Shown here in pieces: positions 9,498 through 19,148 of a stretch of 64,000 bases of DNA. How positions within the stretch are numbered: position 1 is the first letter of the stretch; every line of letters starts with the position of its first letter. The stretch covers positions 248,001-312,000 of the forward strand of contig CAVYYX010000006.1 in the NCBI GenBank assembly GCA_963772825.1. The letters are read 5' to 3'. A program made the position numbers and the translations under genes. This DNA is from Desertimonas sp963772825. Lineage in GTDB: Bacteria; Actinomycetota; Acidimicrobiia; Acidimicrobiales; Ilumatobacteraceae. Below the pieces are notes generated by a model. The model made no database searches. It was not told the origin of the DNA and saw nothing but the letters and a program-made list of their open reading frames with translations.

Positions 9498-9878
9498 GCG
9501 GCGTCCATCTGGCGGGTGCTCTGCGAGCACGGCTGCAAGATCGCCCCGAACACCGATTGGGTGGCCCGCAAGCGGCCACCGTCGAAGCGGGTCCAGTGCG
9601 ACGCCGAGCTGGTCGTGGAGATCCGCCGGATCTATGCGGACAACCTGTTCGTCTACGGCGCCGACAAGGTGTGGGCGCAGCTCAACCGGGAAGGCATCCG
9701 CGTCGCCCGGTGCACCGTCGACGACGTCGAGTTCGCCACGATGACCTACGTCGACTGGTTCAACCATCGTCGCCTCCACGGCGAGATCACCGCCGACGCC
9801 AGCTACACCACTCCGGCGGAAGCCGAAGACGCCTACTACCGTCAGACCACCCCGGCCACCGAGGCCATCACCCACTAG
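9498..9878 (+). pseudogene. IS3-type transposase (OrfB) with internal deletion
   Basis: The first part (IWRVLCEHGCKIAPNT...DAELVVEIRRIYADN...VYGADKVWAQLNREG...VARCTV) is the helix-rich head of an IS3 OrfB. It jumps in frame to the last part (TYVDWFNHRRLHGEI...TTPAEAEDAYY), the end of the same protein. The DDE catalytic core between them is missing. No terminal inverted repeats were identified. Confidence 0.8.
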
Positions 9879-9930
9879 CCCGAGCAGTCACGCGACCCGG
9901 GGCGATTCAGTCTCCACGTCGCTACAAGCT

Positions 9931-10500
9931 TTGACCGCGTGCTCGCGATCAACGTTTGTTCGCGAATCTCTCGCCGTGCAGAGCCTGTCGGGGTGGCAGC
10001 TTGGTACCCGCGCTGTATTCGCCGCCGTTCAGAAGCTCGATGCGGGCAGTGTGCTCTCGTTGGCTGACGGCTCCATCGAGATCGAGCGGCACGGCTCTCG
10101 CGAGTCGCCGACCGAATTGGCCTCGACATGGCCGTGGATCGGGCGGCCGGCATTTCTCCGCGAGTACCTCTCCACCTACCTCGACGAGCATCCTGCCGCG
10201 ATTCTTCAGCTCACGCGCGGTCAGGACTCGCGCATCCTGCTCAGCGCGATCGAGCCGTCGCGCCGGACGGGTCTGCGGGCGGTGACACTCAGCGTCCCGG
10301 AAAGCGAGGACGTCGTAATTGCCGCCGAACTCGCGAAGCGTTGCGGGGCTGACCACCAAATCGTCAACCTCGAAGGACTCGCCGACCTGTCGCCCGAGGA
10401 TGCCCCACGAGCGGTGCGTTCGGGCATCACGCCGTCTGAACTACATGGCCGACCCCGTGGCGATGGCGGCCCTGACCCACGCCGAGGCGATGATTTGCCC
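9931..10500 (+). pseudogene. Asparagine-synthase-like fragment
   Basis: A partial ATP-pyrophosphatase domain: VFAAVQKLDAGSVLSLADG, then ILQLTRGQDSRILLSAIEP, where family members have L-S/T-GG-x-DSR as the ATP-binding loop; one glycine is replaced by arginine. ESEDVVIAAELAKRCGADHQIV follows. Near 10425 the coding appears to change frame (RRLNYMADPVAMAAL in the next frame) and then ends. The N-terminal amidotransferase half is missing. It may be a remnant of a second cyclase-type enzyme next to the lasso cluster, or of an unrelated asnB-like gene. Confidence 0.65.
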
Positions 10501-10735
10501 AAGGTCCACGACTGTCAGGAGATCGCGGTCAGCACTTGGGTGTTGAAAACCGCGGTAGTCAGGGGCGCGGTGCCGTGCCGGCCCGTTCCCCACCCCCGTT
10601 CAATCCGTGCGTGCGAGCCGATCGGTTCGCCGGCGCCGATGGACACGTTCCGACACGATAAGCGCACCGACGACTTGGTGTCACGGACGGGCGTGCTCCC
10701 GCCAGATAGCGTCGGGACGGGTGCGTCGTGACTCC

Positions 10736-11893
10736 GTGGGCCGTGTGCAGCTACGCCACCTGCTGATGACTCTCGCGCACCCCGGAGCCGCTGACCAGGA
10801 AGTCGTGAGCATCGTCGGTGACGTCGATCCGCGTGCCGTGGTCGCGCTGGCGCGTCACCACCGCGTCGTCGTGCCTCTCCATGACCGGATCGCGTCGATC
10901 GATGGCATCGATGGACCAGTCGTGGATGCGCTGGCTGCCGCGGTAATGGTCGTGCACGCTCGCCAGGCGACGTTGCGTCGGACGCTCGATATCGCGATGC
11001 AAGCGCTCGAGCTCCCGGCCCTGGTGGTGAAGGGCCACGTGCTCGCCAACTGGTACGACGATCCGAGCAGTCGCGAGTTCAACGACGTCGACATCATCGT
11101 GGCGCCAGCGGACTTTCGACGAACGCTCGACGCGTTGTCGGCCGCCGGCATCACGTCGGCGATCACCAACTGGCATGGCCTCTTGGCCCACGCCGTCGCT
11201 GAGGTGCCGTTACGCGACAAATCGTCGGTGGTCGACCTGCATTGGCATGCAGTGGCGATGGGAAGCGCTCGCCGACACCTTCGTCTCCCAACGGCAGAGT
11301 TCCTTCGTCGGTCGGTGACGACCCGCGTCGGCGAACGCGAGGTGCACACCCTCGATCCAGTCGACACCCTGCTGCATCTCTGCGTCAATGCTGGACTCGA
11401 CGGCGGCCGCCGGTTGCGCTCGCTCCTCGATGTCGACGTGGTCGTGCGGAGTGGGCGGATCGACTTCGGCGAGCTCGCCGCTCGGGCTCACCGCGCCGGG
11501 GCGGGACGGCTGTGCGCGGCGATGCTGCAACGGGCGGCGGGGATGCTGGCGACGCCCGTTCCGCCTGGGCTCCTGATGGATCTCACGCCCGGTCGCTCGT
11601 GGCTGATCACCAACCGCATCGTAGATAGCACGGCCTTCGGCCGGAGAAGAGGCCCGACCAGCCTGGGATCGGGACTGCTCATGTCGTCTGGTCGGGACAC
11701 GGCCTTCGCGACTTGGATCGCATTCGCGCGCTCGGCCGGCCACGCCGTCGCGGTGCGCTGCGGGATGCCAGAGCTCACCGATCGTGGCGGTGAACTCGAC
11801 TGGCAGCGGTTGCCCGACGATGGAAGCGTTGATGCTCATCGTCTCAACTTTCTCGATTGGGTCACCACGATCGCGGTCTCCGAAGATCGGTAG
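10736..11893 (+). CDS. Lasso-cluster nucleotidyltransferase (NTP_transf_5 type)
   Basis: A 385-residue protein of the uncharacterised nucleotidyltransferase family PF14907. The helical N-terminus (LRHLLMTLAHPG...VVALARHHRVVVPL) is followed by the catalytic block ALVVKGHVLANWY...REFNDVDIIV, whose D-x-D pair (about D117/D119) should bind metal and nucleotide. Then come LHWHAV and TLDPVDTLLHLCVNAG. Members of this family occur in lasso-peptide clusters beside HprK-like kinases and have been linked to further decoration of the phosphorylated C-terminus (from memory, pseudomycoidin-type clusters). The start is uncertain: GTG 10721, 10736, 10745 and ATG 10766 are all open. The cyclase gene follows 57 nt downstream. 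Confidence 0.8.
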   Translation: MGRVQLRHLLMTLAHPGAADQEVVSIVGDVDPRAVVALARHHRVVVPLHDRIASIDGIDGPVVDALAAAVMVVHARQATLRRTLDIAMQALELPALVVKGHVLANWYDDPSSREFNDVDIIVAPADFRRTLDALSAAGITSAITNWHGLLAHAVAEVPLRDKSSVVDLHWHAVAMGSARRHLRLPTAEFLRRSVTTRVGEREVHTLDPVDTLLHLCVNAGLDGGRRLRSLLDVDVVVRSGRIDFGELAARAHRAGAGRLCAAMLQRAAGMLATPVPPGLLMDLTPGRSWLITNRIVDSTAFGRRRGPTSLGSGLLMSSGRDTAFATWIAFARSAGHAVAVRCGMPELTDRGGELDWQRLPDDGSVDAHRLNFLDWVTTIAVSEDR

Positions 11894-11936
11894 CCCGACC
11901 GCAACCCGCGCCCCGACGGTCCTGCGTGGCGCTGCG

Positions 11937-11942
11937 TAGCCT
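11937..11942 (+). promoter_or_regulatory. -10 box, leaderless start of lasso cyclase
   Basis: TAGCCT lies 8 nt upstream of the GTG at 11951, the spacing seen at many other genes in this window. It suggests a leaderless transcript for the cyclase. No clear -35 box. Confidence 0.4.
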
Positions 11943-11950
11943 TCGATCGC

Positions 11951-13126
11951 GTGACGGGCGAGGCGCTCTACCTCATGAAGCCGGACGAGATCGTCATCGG
12001 CTACGTATTCGGACAGATGCCGTGCCCGCTCGACGAGGACCCCGGCCGGTCGTGCATGCCCACGGCGGGGCCCCGCGCAGCGCTCGAGGAGGTCGTCCGC
12101 GAGGCGCTCCAGCGAGCACCGTGCGGCATCGCCTTCTCCGGGGGACGCGACTCATCGGTGGTGTTGGCAATCGCCACCCACGTGGCGCGCCGAGACGGGC
12201 TTCCGGAGCCGGTGCCGATCACACGTCAGTTTCCGCAGTCGCCCGAGTCCGACGAGCAGACCTGGCAGGAAGCCGTCGTGCGCCACCTCCGGCTGCGCGA
12301 CTGGCACCGCGTGGAGCTCCACGACGAGCTCGACGTCATCGGACCGCTCGCCGCTCGCCACTTGGTTGCTCATGGGGTCGTGTGGCCGCCCACGATCGCG
12401 GGTGATGTGCCGATGGTCGACGCCGTGCGAGGTGGGTCGCTCCTCGACGGCGAAGGCGGTGACCAGGTGCTCGGCGTCGACGCGCACCGCGTCGCTCCGG
12501 CCGCCAGCCTGCTTCGTTCACCTCGACCGCTGCGCCGTCGCCGCATCGTCGCGGCGCTGCGTACGTTCGAGCCCGCAAGTCGGCGGGGACGTGCACGGGC
12601 ATCGTCGTACCCCAGGCCCTGGCTTCGTCCTCGTGGCGTCGAATTGGTGATCGATGCACTCCAACGAATGGAGAAGGACCGCCCTCTGAGCTACTCGACG
12701 AGCGTCCGCCGAATCGCCCGTCGCCGCGGCGAAATGCTCGCAGACGCCAATCGGCGGATCTTCGCTGCACAGCACGGAGTCGCCTTTGTGAGCCCATTGC
12801 TGGACAGCCGCTTCGTCGACGAGATCGCGCGCGATGGCGGTCACCTCGGCCGCGGAAGCCGCACCGCTGTGCTTCGCCGACTTGCCGCCGATCTCTTGCC
12901 GGACGCCGTGCTCGCAAGGACGAGCAAGGCGTTCTTCAACAACTGCTACATGGCACGCCATACGCGCGACTTCGCCACGAACTGGCGCGGCGGCACTTTC
13001 GACCCAGAGTTGATCGACGAAGATGCGTTACGCAGGGCGTGGCTCTCCGACCCACCCGTGCCCGCCACCGCAGCGCTGCTCCAGGAGGCATGGCTGGCTG
13101 CCTCCCACCGTGCGTCGGCAGTGTAG
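11951..13126 (+). CDS. Lasso peptide cyclase, asparagine-synthase-like (C protein)
   Basis: A 391-residue ATP-dependent macrolactam synthetase. It should adenylate the side-chain carboxylate of Asp9 of the core peptide and let the new N-terminal amine attack it. The ATP-pyrophosphatase loop SGGRDSS (63-69) is intact, followed by SPESDEQTW, SLLDGEGGDQVLG (acidic substrate/metal loop), and the C-terminal FVSPLLDSRFVDE and SKAFFNNCY blocks. Typical C proteins are about 600 residues with an inactive N-terminal glutaminase-like domain. Here only about 50 residues precede the ATP loop, so that domain is absent. An upstream decayed copy (9931-10500) may be related. Confidence 0.85.
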   Translation: MTGEALYLMKPDEIVIGYVFGQMPCPLDEDPGRSCMPTAGPRAALEEVVREALQRAPCGIAFSGGRDSSVVLAIATHVARRDGLPEPVPITRQFPQSPESDEQTWQEAVVRHLRLRDWHRVELHDELDVIGPLAARHLVAHGVVWPPTIAGDVPMVDAVRGGSLLDGEGGDQVLGVDAHRVAPAASLLRSPRPLRRRRIVAALRTFEPASRRGRARASSYPRPWLRPRGVELVIDALQRMEKDRPLSYSTSVRRIARRRGEMLADANRRIFAAQHGVAFVSPLLDSRFVDEIARDGGHLGRGSRTAVLRRLAADLLPDAVLARTSKAFFNNCYMARHTRDFATNWRGGTFDPELIDEDALRRAWLSDPPVPATAALLQEAWLAASHRASAV

Positions 13127-13158
13127 GGCTACCGGCTCGTTCGCAGTTGTCGAAAACC

Positions 13159-13187
13159 TTGGAAAGGCGTACGCCCTCGTGTACGCT
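13159..13187 (+). promoter_or_regulatory. Promoter of the lasso precursor operon
   Basis: TTGGAA (13159-13164), a 17-bp spacer and TACGCT (13182-13187) match a housekeeping sigma promoter reasonably. Transcription would start near 13194, about 54 nt ahead of the precursor ATG, and could cover the precursor, B2, kinase, exporter and B1 genes. Confidence 0.5.
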
Positions 13188-13247
13188 TCCAGCCCACCGG
13201 AGGCGGACCGGTTGCCCATCCGTCCATCGACACGATGGAGAAGCATT

Positions 13248-13397
13248 ATGACTGACTACACGTCACCGACGATCACGGAGATCGGTTCGGTTTCCGATGT
13301 GACGAGGGGTGCCGGCGGCGGTCCGAAGTGGGATGGCCTGTTCGACCTCATCGCGGCCGTCTTCACCGATGAGCCGATCGGAACCCAGCACAGCTGA
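13248..13397 (+). CDS. Lasso peptide precursor (A protein)
   Basis: A 49-residue precursor with a GGAG box 7 nt before ATG 13248. The leader carries the lasso recognition pattern Y4-xx-P7-x-I9-xxx-G13 and a penultimate threonine (T19-R20). Cleavage after R20 would give a 29-residue core starting GAGGGPKWD. Gly1 and Asp9 of the core (residues 21 and 29) are placed for a nine-membered macrolactam ring; positions 7 and 8 are Lys and Trp, so Asp9 is the only candidate acceptor. The 20-residue tail is hydrophobic in the middle (LFDLIAAVF) and ends GTQHS. The final serine is the site expected for the adjacent kinase. Residues 10-29 of the core would be threaded through the ring. Confidence 0.88.
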   Translation: MTDYTSPTITEIGSVSDVTRGAGGGPKWDGLFDLIAAVFTDEPIGTQHS

Positions 13398-13429
13398 CGC
13401 TCGCTCCCCACGAACGTTCGTCAGTTGAC

Positions 13430-13870
13430 ATGGCGCGTATCCGGGCGCGCCTCCACGCGGTGCCGACCTATCTGCGAGTCGTCCTTCTGTTGACCGCGGT
13501 CGAGTCGTTGATCAGGTGGGTCTCGCTCCCGCGCCTGGCTCGCATCCTTGGCGTCCGCCTCGACATGCGGCCGGTGCTATCGCAGCCGCCGCCCTGGCGC
13601 GACCTGTCCGGTCTGTCGCCAGTGGCGAGACGTCGGCTTCGCTGCACGTGGCGAGCCACCGAGGTGTGGCCGTTCGGAGCGGGCCCCTGCCTGCGCCGGT
13701 CGCTGGTGGCCGCCCATCTGTTGCGCTCCTCGGGCGCCGCCGTACGCATCGGCTTCCCCGCCCAGCGGGAAGCCCGCGTCGCTCATTCGTGGATCGAGGT
13801 CGACGGCCGACCGTTGGAAGACGTCTCCCAGTACCAGCCGTTCGCCTGGGCGTCTGCCCGATCTGACTGA
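13430..13870 (+). CDS. Lasso leader peptidase (B2, transglutaminase-like)
   Basis: A 146-residue cysteine protease of the PF13471 type that removes the leader from the precursor. The putative catalytic triad is Cys87 (in GPCLRRSLVAAHLLR), His119 (in VAHSWIEVDG) and Asp131 (in LEDVSQ). The His-Asp spacing of 12 equals that of McjB (His186-Asp198, from memory). The protein is only the protease half; the leader-binding half is the separate PqqD-like gene at 16639, the usual split arrangement in actinobacteria. It starts 32 nt after the precursor, just past a 12-bp palindrome (ACGAACGTTCGT, about 13409-13420), and no ribosome binding site is obvious. Confidence 0.88.
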   Translation: MARIRARLHAVPTYLRVVLLLTAVESLIRWVSLPRLARILGVRLDMRPVLSQPPPWRDLSGLSPVARRRLRCTWRATEVWPFGAGPCLRRSLVAAHLLRSSGAAVRIGFPAQREARVAHSWIEVDGRPLEDVSQYQPFAWASARSD

Positions 13871-13882
13871 TCGCTGTAACAG

Positions 13883-14818
13883 ATGCCCGTCGTCTACGAG
13901 CAGTGTGGGCTGAGTCTCCGCTCGGAATTGCCGCTCGATCTCCCGACAGTTGCGTCCGGCGCCTGGGACGTCGACGTCGTGTGGGGCCGAGACGCCGCGA
14001 ACACCTGTCAGGACCCACCAGGCCGGCTGATCGCCGAGCGGTTGTCGCCTGACGGCGCTGGCTGGTGGTACCGGGCCACCGAGGCCGCCGACGGCTACAC
14101 ACTCCGATTCGCCGGCACGGGCGATGTCGTAGTGTCGCGAGACCTGACCCGGGTCGAGGTTCGTGCTGACCCGGCCACCGATCGCTCGATCCTCGAAGTG
14201 CTCGTCGCCGGCACCGTGTGCTCGTTCGTGCTCACCCTTCGCGGGAGAACGGTGCTCCACGCCAGCGCTGTCGATGTCGACGGTGCCGCAGTCGCGTTCG
14301 CCGCGCCCTCTGGTTGGGGTAAGTCGACGGTCGCAACCGTGAGCTGCCTCCGGGGCGCCGCGATCGTCGCTGACGACGTGTTGAGCATCGATCCCGGGCC
14401 GCCCCCGACCTGTCAGGGCGGCACCAGCGTCCTCAGGCTGCGAGCGGGAGCAGCCGGCCTCGCCACCGTCCGCGCCGACGCGCGGAGCTGGCGCACGCCC
14501 GACGACCGTCTCGCGCTGTCTCTCGGCGACCCGGTCATGGGTCCGGTGCCGCTCGCCGCGATCGTGACCCCCGGACCGTCACGGATCGCCACCCGCTTGG
14601 ATGCTCGCCGCCTGCAGCCAGCTCAGGCGCTCGTCCACCTGCTCGGACTCTCTCGCGTCGAGGGCTGGTGTCGAGAGGACGTGGTTCGGCGAGACTTCGA
14701 CCGACTCAGCGCCCTGGTGAATCGCGTGCCCGTCTACCTGGCGATCGTCCCGTGGGGCCCACCGTTCCCGGATGCCGTCGTCGGCGAGCTGCTCGACCTG
14801 GCCACCGCGCCACAATGA
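13883..14818 (+). CDS. HprK-like lasso peptide kinase
   Basis: A 311-residue protein related to the C-terminal domain of HPr kinase/phosphorylase. It contains TVLHASAV (H126), the P-loop APSGWGKST (141-149), an ADD-x-LSID acidic block (164-170) and a C-terminal NRVPVYLAIVPWGPPF segment. Lasso-cluster members of this family phosphorylate the hydroxyl of the precursor's C-terminal serine (shown for the paeninodin-type kinases PadeK and ThcoK), and the precursor here ends in serine. Its stop overlaps the exporter start (ATGA at 14815-14818), so the two are translationally coupled. A second, decayed relative lies at 20574-21423. Confidence 0.85.
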   Translation: MPVVYEQCGLSLRSELPLDLPTVASGAWDVDVVWGRDAANTCQDPPGRLIAERLSPDGAGWWYRATEAADGYTLRFAGTGDVVVSRDLTRVEVRADPATDRSILEVLVAGTVCSFVLTLRGRTVLHASAVDVDGAAVAFAAPSGWGKSTVATVSCLRGAAIVADDVLSIDPGPPPTCQGGTSVLRLRAGAAGLATVRADARSWRTPDDRLALSLGDPVMGPVPLAAIVTPGPSRIATRLDARRLQPAQALVHLLGLSRVEGWCREDVVRRDFDRLSALVNRVPVYLAIVPWGPPFPDAVVGELLDLATAPQ

Positions 14819-16639
14819 ACGAGGTGGTGCGCGACGGAGCCCGTCCAGCGGCGACGGTGCGCGCTTTGCAGACGGCGGTGTCGCTCGCCTGGTCGTCTGG
14901 GCGACGCCTACTCGTCGCCATCCTGCTCGCCACAGCGGTGACGTCGCTCACGATCGCAATGCAACTGTTGGTCGGGCGCGAGCTGATCGACCTCCTCGCC
15001 GAGTCGGATGACATGACAGCTCGGGATCTCGCCCCTTGGCTGGTCCTGCTCGCCGGCCTGCTGTTGGTCGGCTCGGTCTGTCAAGCCGTTGCCAGCGAGC
15101 TCCGCCTGCCCCTCGCTGAGCAGGTGCAGCAGCGGGCGATGGCGGAGATCCTCGACGTCTCGACCGAGGTCGAGCTCGAGGCGTTCGAGGACCCGCGGTT
15201 CCACGATGCGCTCACACGGGCGAGGTCAGCTGCGGTGGGCCAGTCCTCAGCCGTCGTGTTCGGACTCGTGACGGTGGCATCCACCCTGGTCGTCTCGATC
15301 GGGATCATCTTCGTGCTCGTCGCGGTCGCACCCGTTGTCGTACCGATCGCCGCCGCCGGCTACATCCCGGTCGCCATCGTCAACATGCGCAACAATCGAG
15401 CGACGTACGACATGGAAGTCGAGCTGACGGAGCTGCTGCGGAGCGCGCCTACCTCGAGCACCTGCTCAGCGACCGAACCCAAGCGAAGGAGGTGCGTGCC
15501 TACGGGATCGCGCCGACGATACGCAGCTGGCATTCCGACGTCTGGAGTCAACGCATCCGTCGTCTGCACGCCCTGGTCAAGAGGCGGCTGACCCGGAGTG
15601 TGTTCGCCTCGGTGGCGACTACGGCAGCGCTCGTCGCAGCGTTGTCGGTCGTGTTCCTCTTGGCCGCCAAAGGATCGATCACGCTCGGCGACGCCGCCGC
15701 GGCCATCGTCGGTCTCCAGCAGCTGAGCTCAAGACTCCAGTCGGCCGGCTCTGGGCTCAGCGCCGTGCATTCCGGGACGACGTTCCTTCACGACTTCGAC
15801 TCGTTCCGCGCCACCCTGCCGCAACTCCGCACCGAACGAGCGTCAACCCGCCCACCAACGCCACCCGCAGTCCTCTCCGTTGATCGCATCGGTTACCGCT
15901 ATCCCGGTGCACACGACGACACGCTCGTCGACGTGTCGTTCGAGCTTCGCCGTGGACAGGTGATGGCGATCGTCGGCGCCAACGGCTCAGGCAAGACCAC
16001 ACTCGCCAAGCTGCTCTGCGGTCTCCTCCGCCCACGCGCGGCGCGGTGTCGTGGGACGGGGTCGACCTCGCCCTGTGCGATCCCGAGCTCGTGCGCGCAC
16101 AGATTGCCCCAGTGTTCCAGGACTACTCCGCCTTCATGCTGACGATCCGCCAGGCGATCGGGCTCGGCGACGTCGACCGGTTCGACGACGAGGTAGGCAT
16201 CGCCGCGGCCGCGTCGCGTGCCGGAGTTGGTGAGTTGACGACGCGCCACCCGAAGGGACTCGACGTGCGGCTCGGCAAGGCGTTCCGTGACGGAATCGAC
16301 ATCTCGGTCGGTCAGTGGCAGCGTGTTGCGATCGCACGGGCACTGTTCCGCGATGCCCCGGTCGTGATCCTTGATGAGCCGTCTGCGTCACTCGACCCGC
16401 AGGCCGAAGCGGCCCTCTTCGACACGATCGAGGAACTGGGCCACGACCGCATCACCATCTTCGTGTCCCATCGCTTCGCGACCGTGCGCAGCGCAGACAT
16501 CGTGCTGGTGATGGACCACGGCGAGGTCGTCGAGACCGGGACACACGACGAGCTGATCGGCCACGGTGGGATGTACCACGACTTGTACACTCTTCAAGCC
16601 CAACGGTTCGGCTTGGCCGAACGAAGCGAGGTGTGCTGA
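14815..16639 (+). pseudogene. Lasso peptide exporter, ABC transporter with two frame breaks
   Basis: A fused permease-ATPase of about 600 residues that should export the mature peptide and give immunity (D protein). The membrane part (from MNEVVRDGARPA) runs in one frame to about 15440, where a missing base shifts it to the frame giving AYLEHLLSDRTQAKEVRAYG. The ATPase follows with Walker A GANGSGKTT, then near 16033 a second one-base loss shifts it to WDGVDLAL, Q-loop APVFQDYSAF, signature ISVGQWQRVAIARAL, Walker B VVILDEPSASLD and H-loop FVSHR. All motifs survive in the three frames, and both breaks sit next to short G or C runs. Recent mutation and sequencing error are both possible. Confidence 0.8.
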
Positions 16640-16896
16640 TGAGCAGGCTGCGAGACTCGGCCCTCACGTGGAACGTGGTCGGCGACGAGGTCGTCGTGCT
16701 CGATCTGCAGGGCTCCGTCTACCTGCACGTCAACGGCAGCGGCCGCCTGCTGTGGGACGGCTTGGCCGGCGGCTGCTCTGACGACGATCTCATCGACCTG
16801 CTCTGCGAGCGCTACGCCGTCGAGCGTCGTCAGGCAGCGGTTGACGTCGCCGCCTTCGTCGCCGACGCACGGGGCCGTGGGCTCCTGACCGAATAG
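16639..16896 (+). CDS. PqqD-like lasso leader-recognition protein (B1)
   Basis: An 85-residue PqqD-fold (RRE) protein: VVGDEVVVLDLQGSVYLHVNGSGRLLWDGLAGG, then DDDLIDLLCERY and a final helix DVAAFVADARGRGLL. In lasso clusters it binds the precursor leader and hands it to the B2 protease. ATG 16639 overlaps the exporter stop by one base (TGATG), so it is the last gene of the lasso operon. The facing folD gene ends only 33 nt downstream. Confidence 0.88.
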   Translation: MSRLRDSALTWNVVGDEVVVLDLQGSVYLHVNGSGRLLWDGLAGGCSDDDLIDLLCERYAVERRQAAVDVAAFVADARGRGLLTE

Positions 16897-16929
16897 CGGA
16901 GAGCTGCTCGAAGTCGGCGGCGTGAATGT

Positions 16930-17802
16930 TCAGCCGGCGAGAACTCCCTGGATTCGGGCGGCGGTCAGCGTGTTCTCGAGCAGGCAGGCCACGGTCATCG
17001 GTCCAGTGCCGCCAGGCATCGGGGTGATCCAGCCGGCGACCTCGCTGACCGGATCGAAGTCGACATCGCCGACGATGCCGGCGTCGCCGCGCGAGATGCC
17101 GACGTCGACGACGGCCGCGCCGGGCTTGACGTGGTCGGCGGTGATCATCCGCGCCTGGCCGGCGGCGCCGACGAGGATGTCGGCTTGACGGCACAGACCG
17201 ACCAGGTCGGGGGTGCGGCTGTGGGCAATCGTCACCGTCGCGTCGACGCCTTTGCGCGCCAGCAGGAGCGACAGCGGCAGCCCGACCAGCGTGGACCGAC
17301 CGACGACGACGGCACGCTTCGAGGAGATCGGCACTTCATAGCGGTCGAGCAAGCGCATCACCCCGAGTGGGGTGCACGGGACGAGCCCAGGCTCGCCACG
17401 CACGAGACGCCCGAGCGACCTCTCGGTGAGTCCGTCGACGTCCTTGTCCGCTGGGACCAGCCGGAGGATGGCGTCGGCATCTAGCCCGTCTGGCAGTGGC
17501 AGCTGAACAAGAATCCCGTGGACCTTTGGGTCGGCAGCGAGTTCGCCGACCGCCTTTTCGACCTGCTCCTGTGTCGCTGTCGCCGGCAACTCGACGTTCC
17601 GCGATTGCAGGCCGGCAAGCTCGGCTTGGCGGTGCTTGCTCCGAACGTAGCTCCGGCTCGGCGAATCGTCGCCGGCAAGGACGGTGGCAAGGCACACCGC
17701 CGGTAACCCAGCCGCCTCGATCGTCGCTCTCATCCCGACGACGATCTCGTCGCGGAGCAGTTTGCCGTCCATCACGACTGCGTCTGCGGTCACCGCGGGC
17801 AT
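16930..17802 (-). CDS. folD: Methylenetetrahydrofolate dehydrogenase/cyclohydrolase
   Basis: A 290-residue bifunctional enzyme that oxidises 5,10-methylene-THF to methenyl-THF with NADP and hydrolyses it to 10-formyl-THF in the cytosol. Present are the SYVRSKHRQA motif with catalytic Tyr52/Lys56, GILVQLPLP, KDVDG, the cofactor loop VVVGRSTLVGLPLSLLLARKGVDATVTIAHS, and the end motif TPMPGGTGPMT. Start ATG 17802 (MPAVTADAV) matches the family; the frame continues 12 codons upstream. It is divergent from ino1, with starts only 15 nt apart, so the promoters overlap. Confidence 0.95.
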   Translation of the reverse strand: MPAVTADAVVMDGKLLRDEIVVGMRATIEAAGLPAVCLATVLAGDDSPSRSYVRSKHRQAELAGLQSRNVELPATATQEQVEKAVGELAADPKVHGILVQLPLPDGLDADAILRLVPADKDVDGLTERSLGRLVRGEPGLVPCTPLGVMRLLDRYEVPISSKRAVVVGRSTLVGLPLSLLLARKGVDATVTIAHSRTPDLVGLCRQADILVGAAGQARMITADHVKPGAAVVDVGISRGDAGIVGDVDFDPVSEVAGWITPMPGGTGPMTVACLLENTLTAARIQGVLAG

Positions 17803-17804
17803 CG

Positions 17805-17810
17805 TAGGGT
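17805..17810 (+). promoter_or_regulatory. -10 box, leaderless start of ino1
   Basis: TAGGGT is followed by 6 nt and the GTG start at 17817. Same arrangement as other genes here; it overlaps the folD start region. Confidence 0.4.
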
Positions 17811-17816
17811 TGCGGT

Positions 17817-19148
<1,332 letters not shown>

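Noticed and set aside
9931..10500. Working asparagine synthetase
   Set aside because: ATP loop changed (TRGQDSR), no amidotransferase domain and a frame break near 10425.
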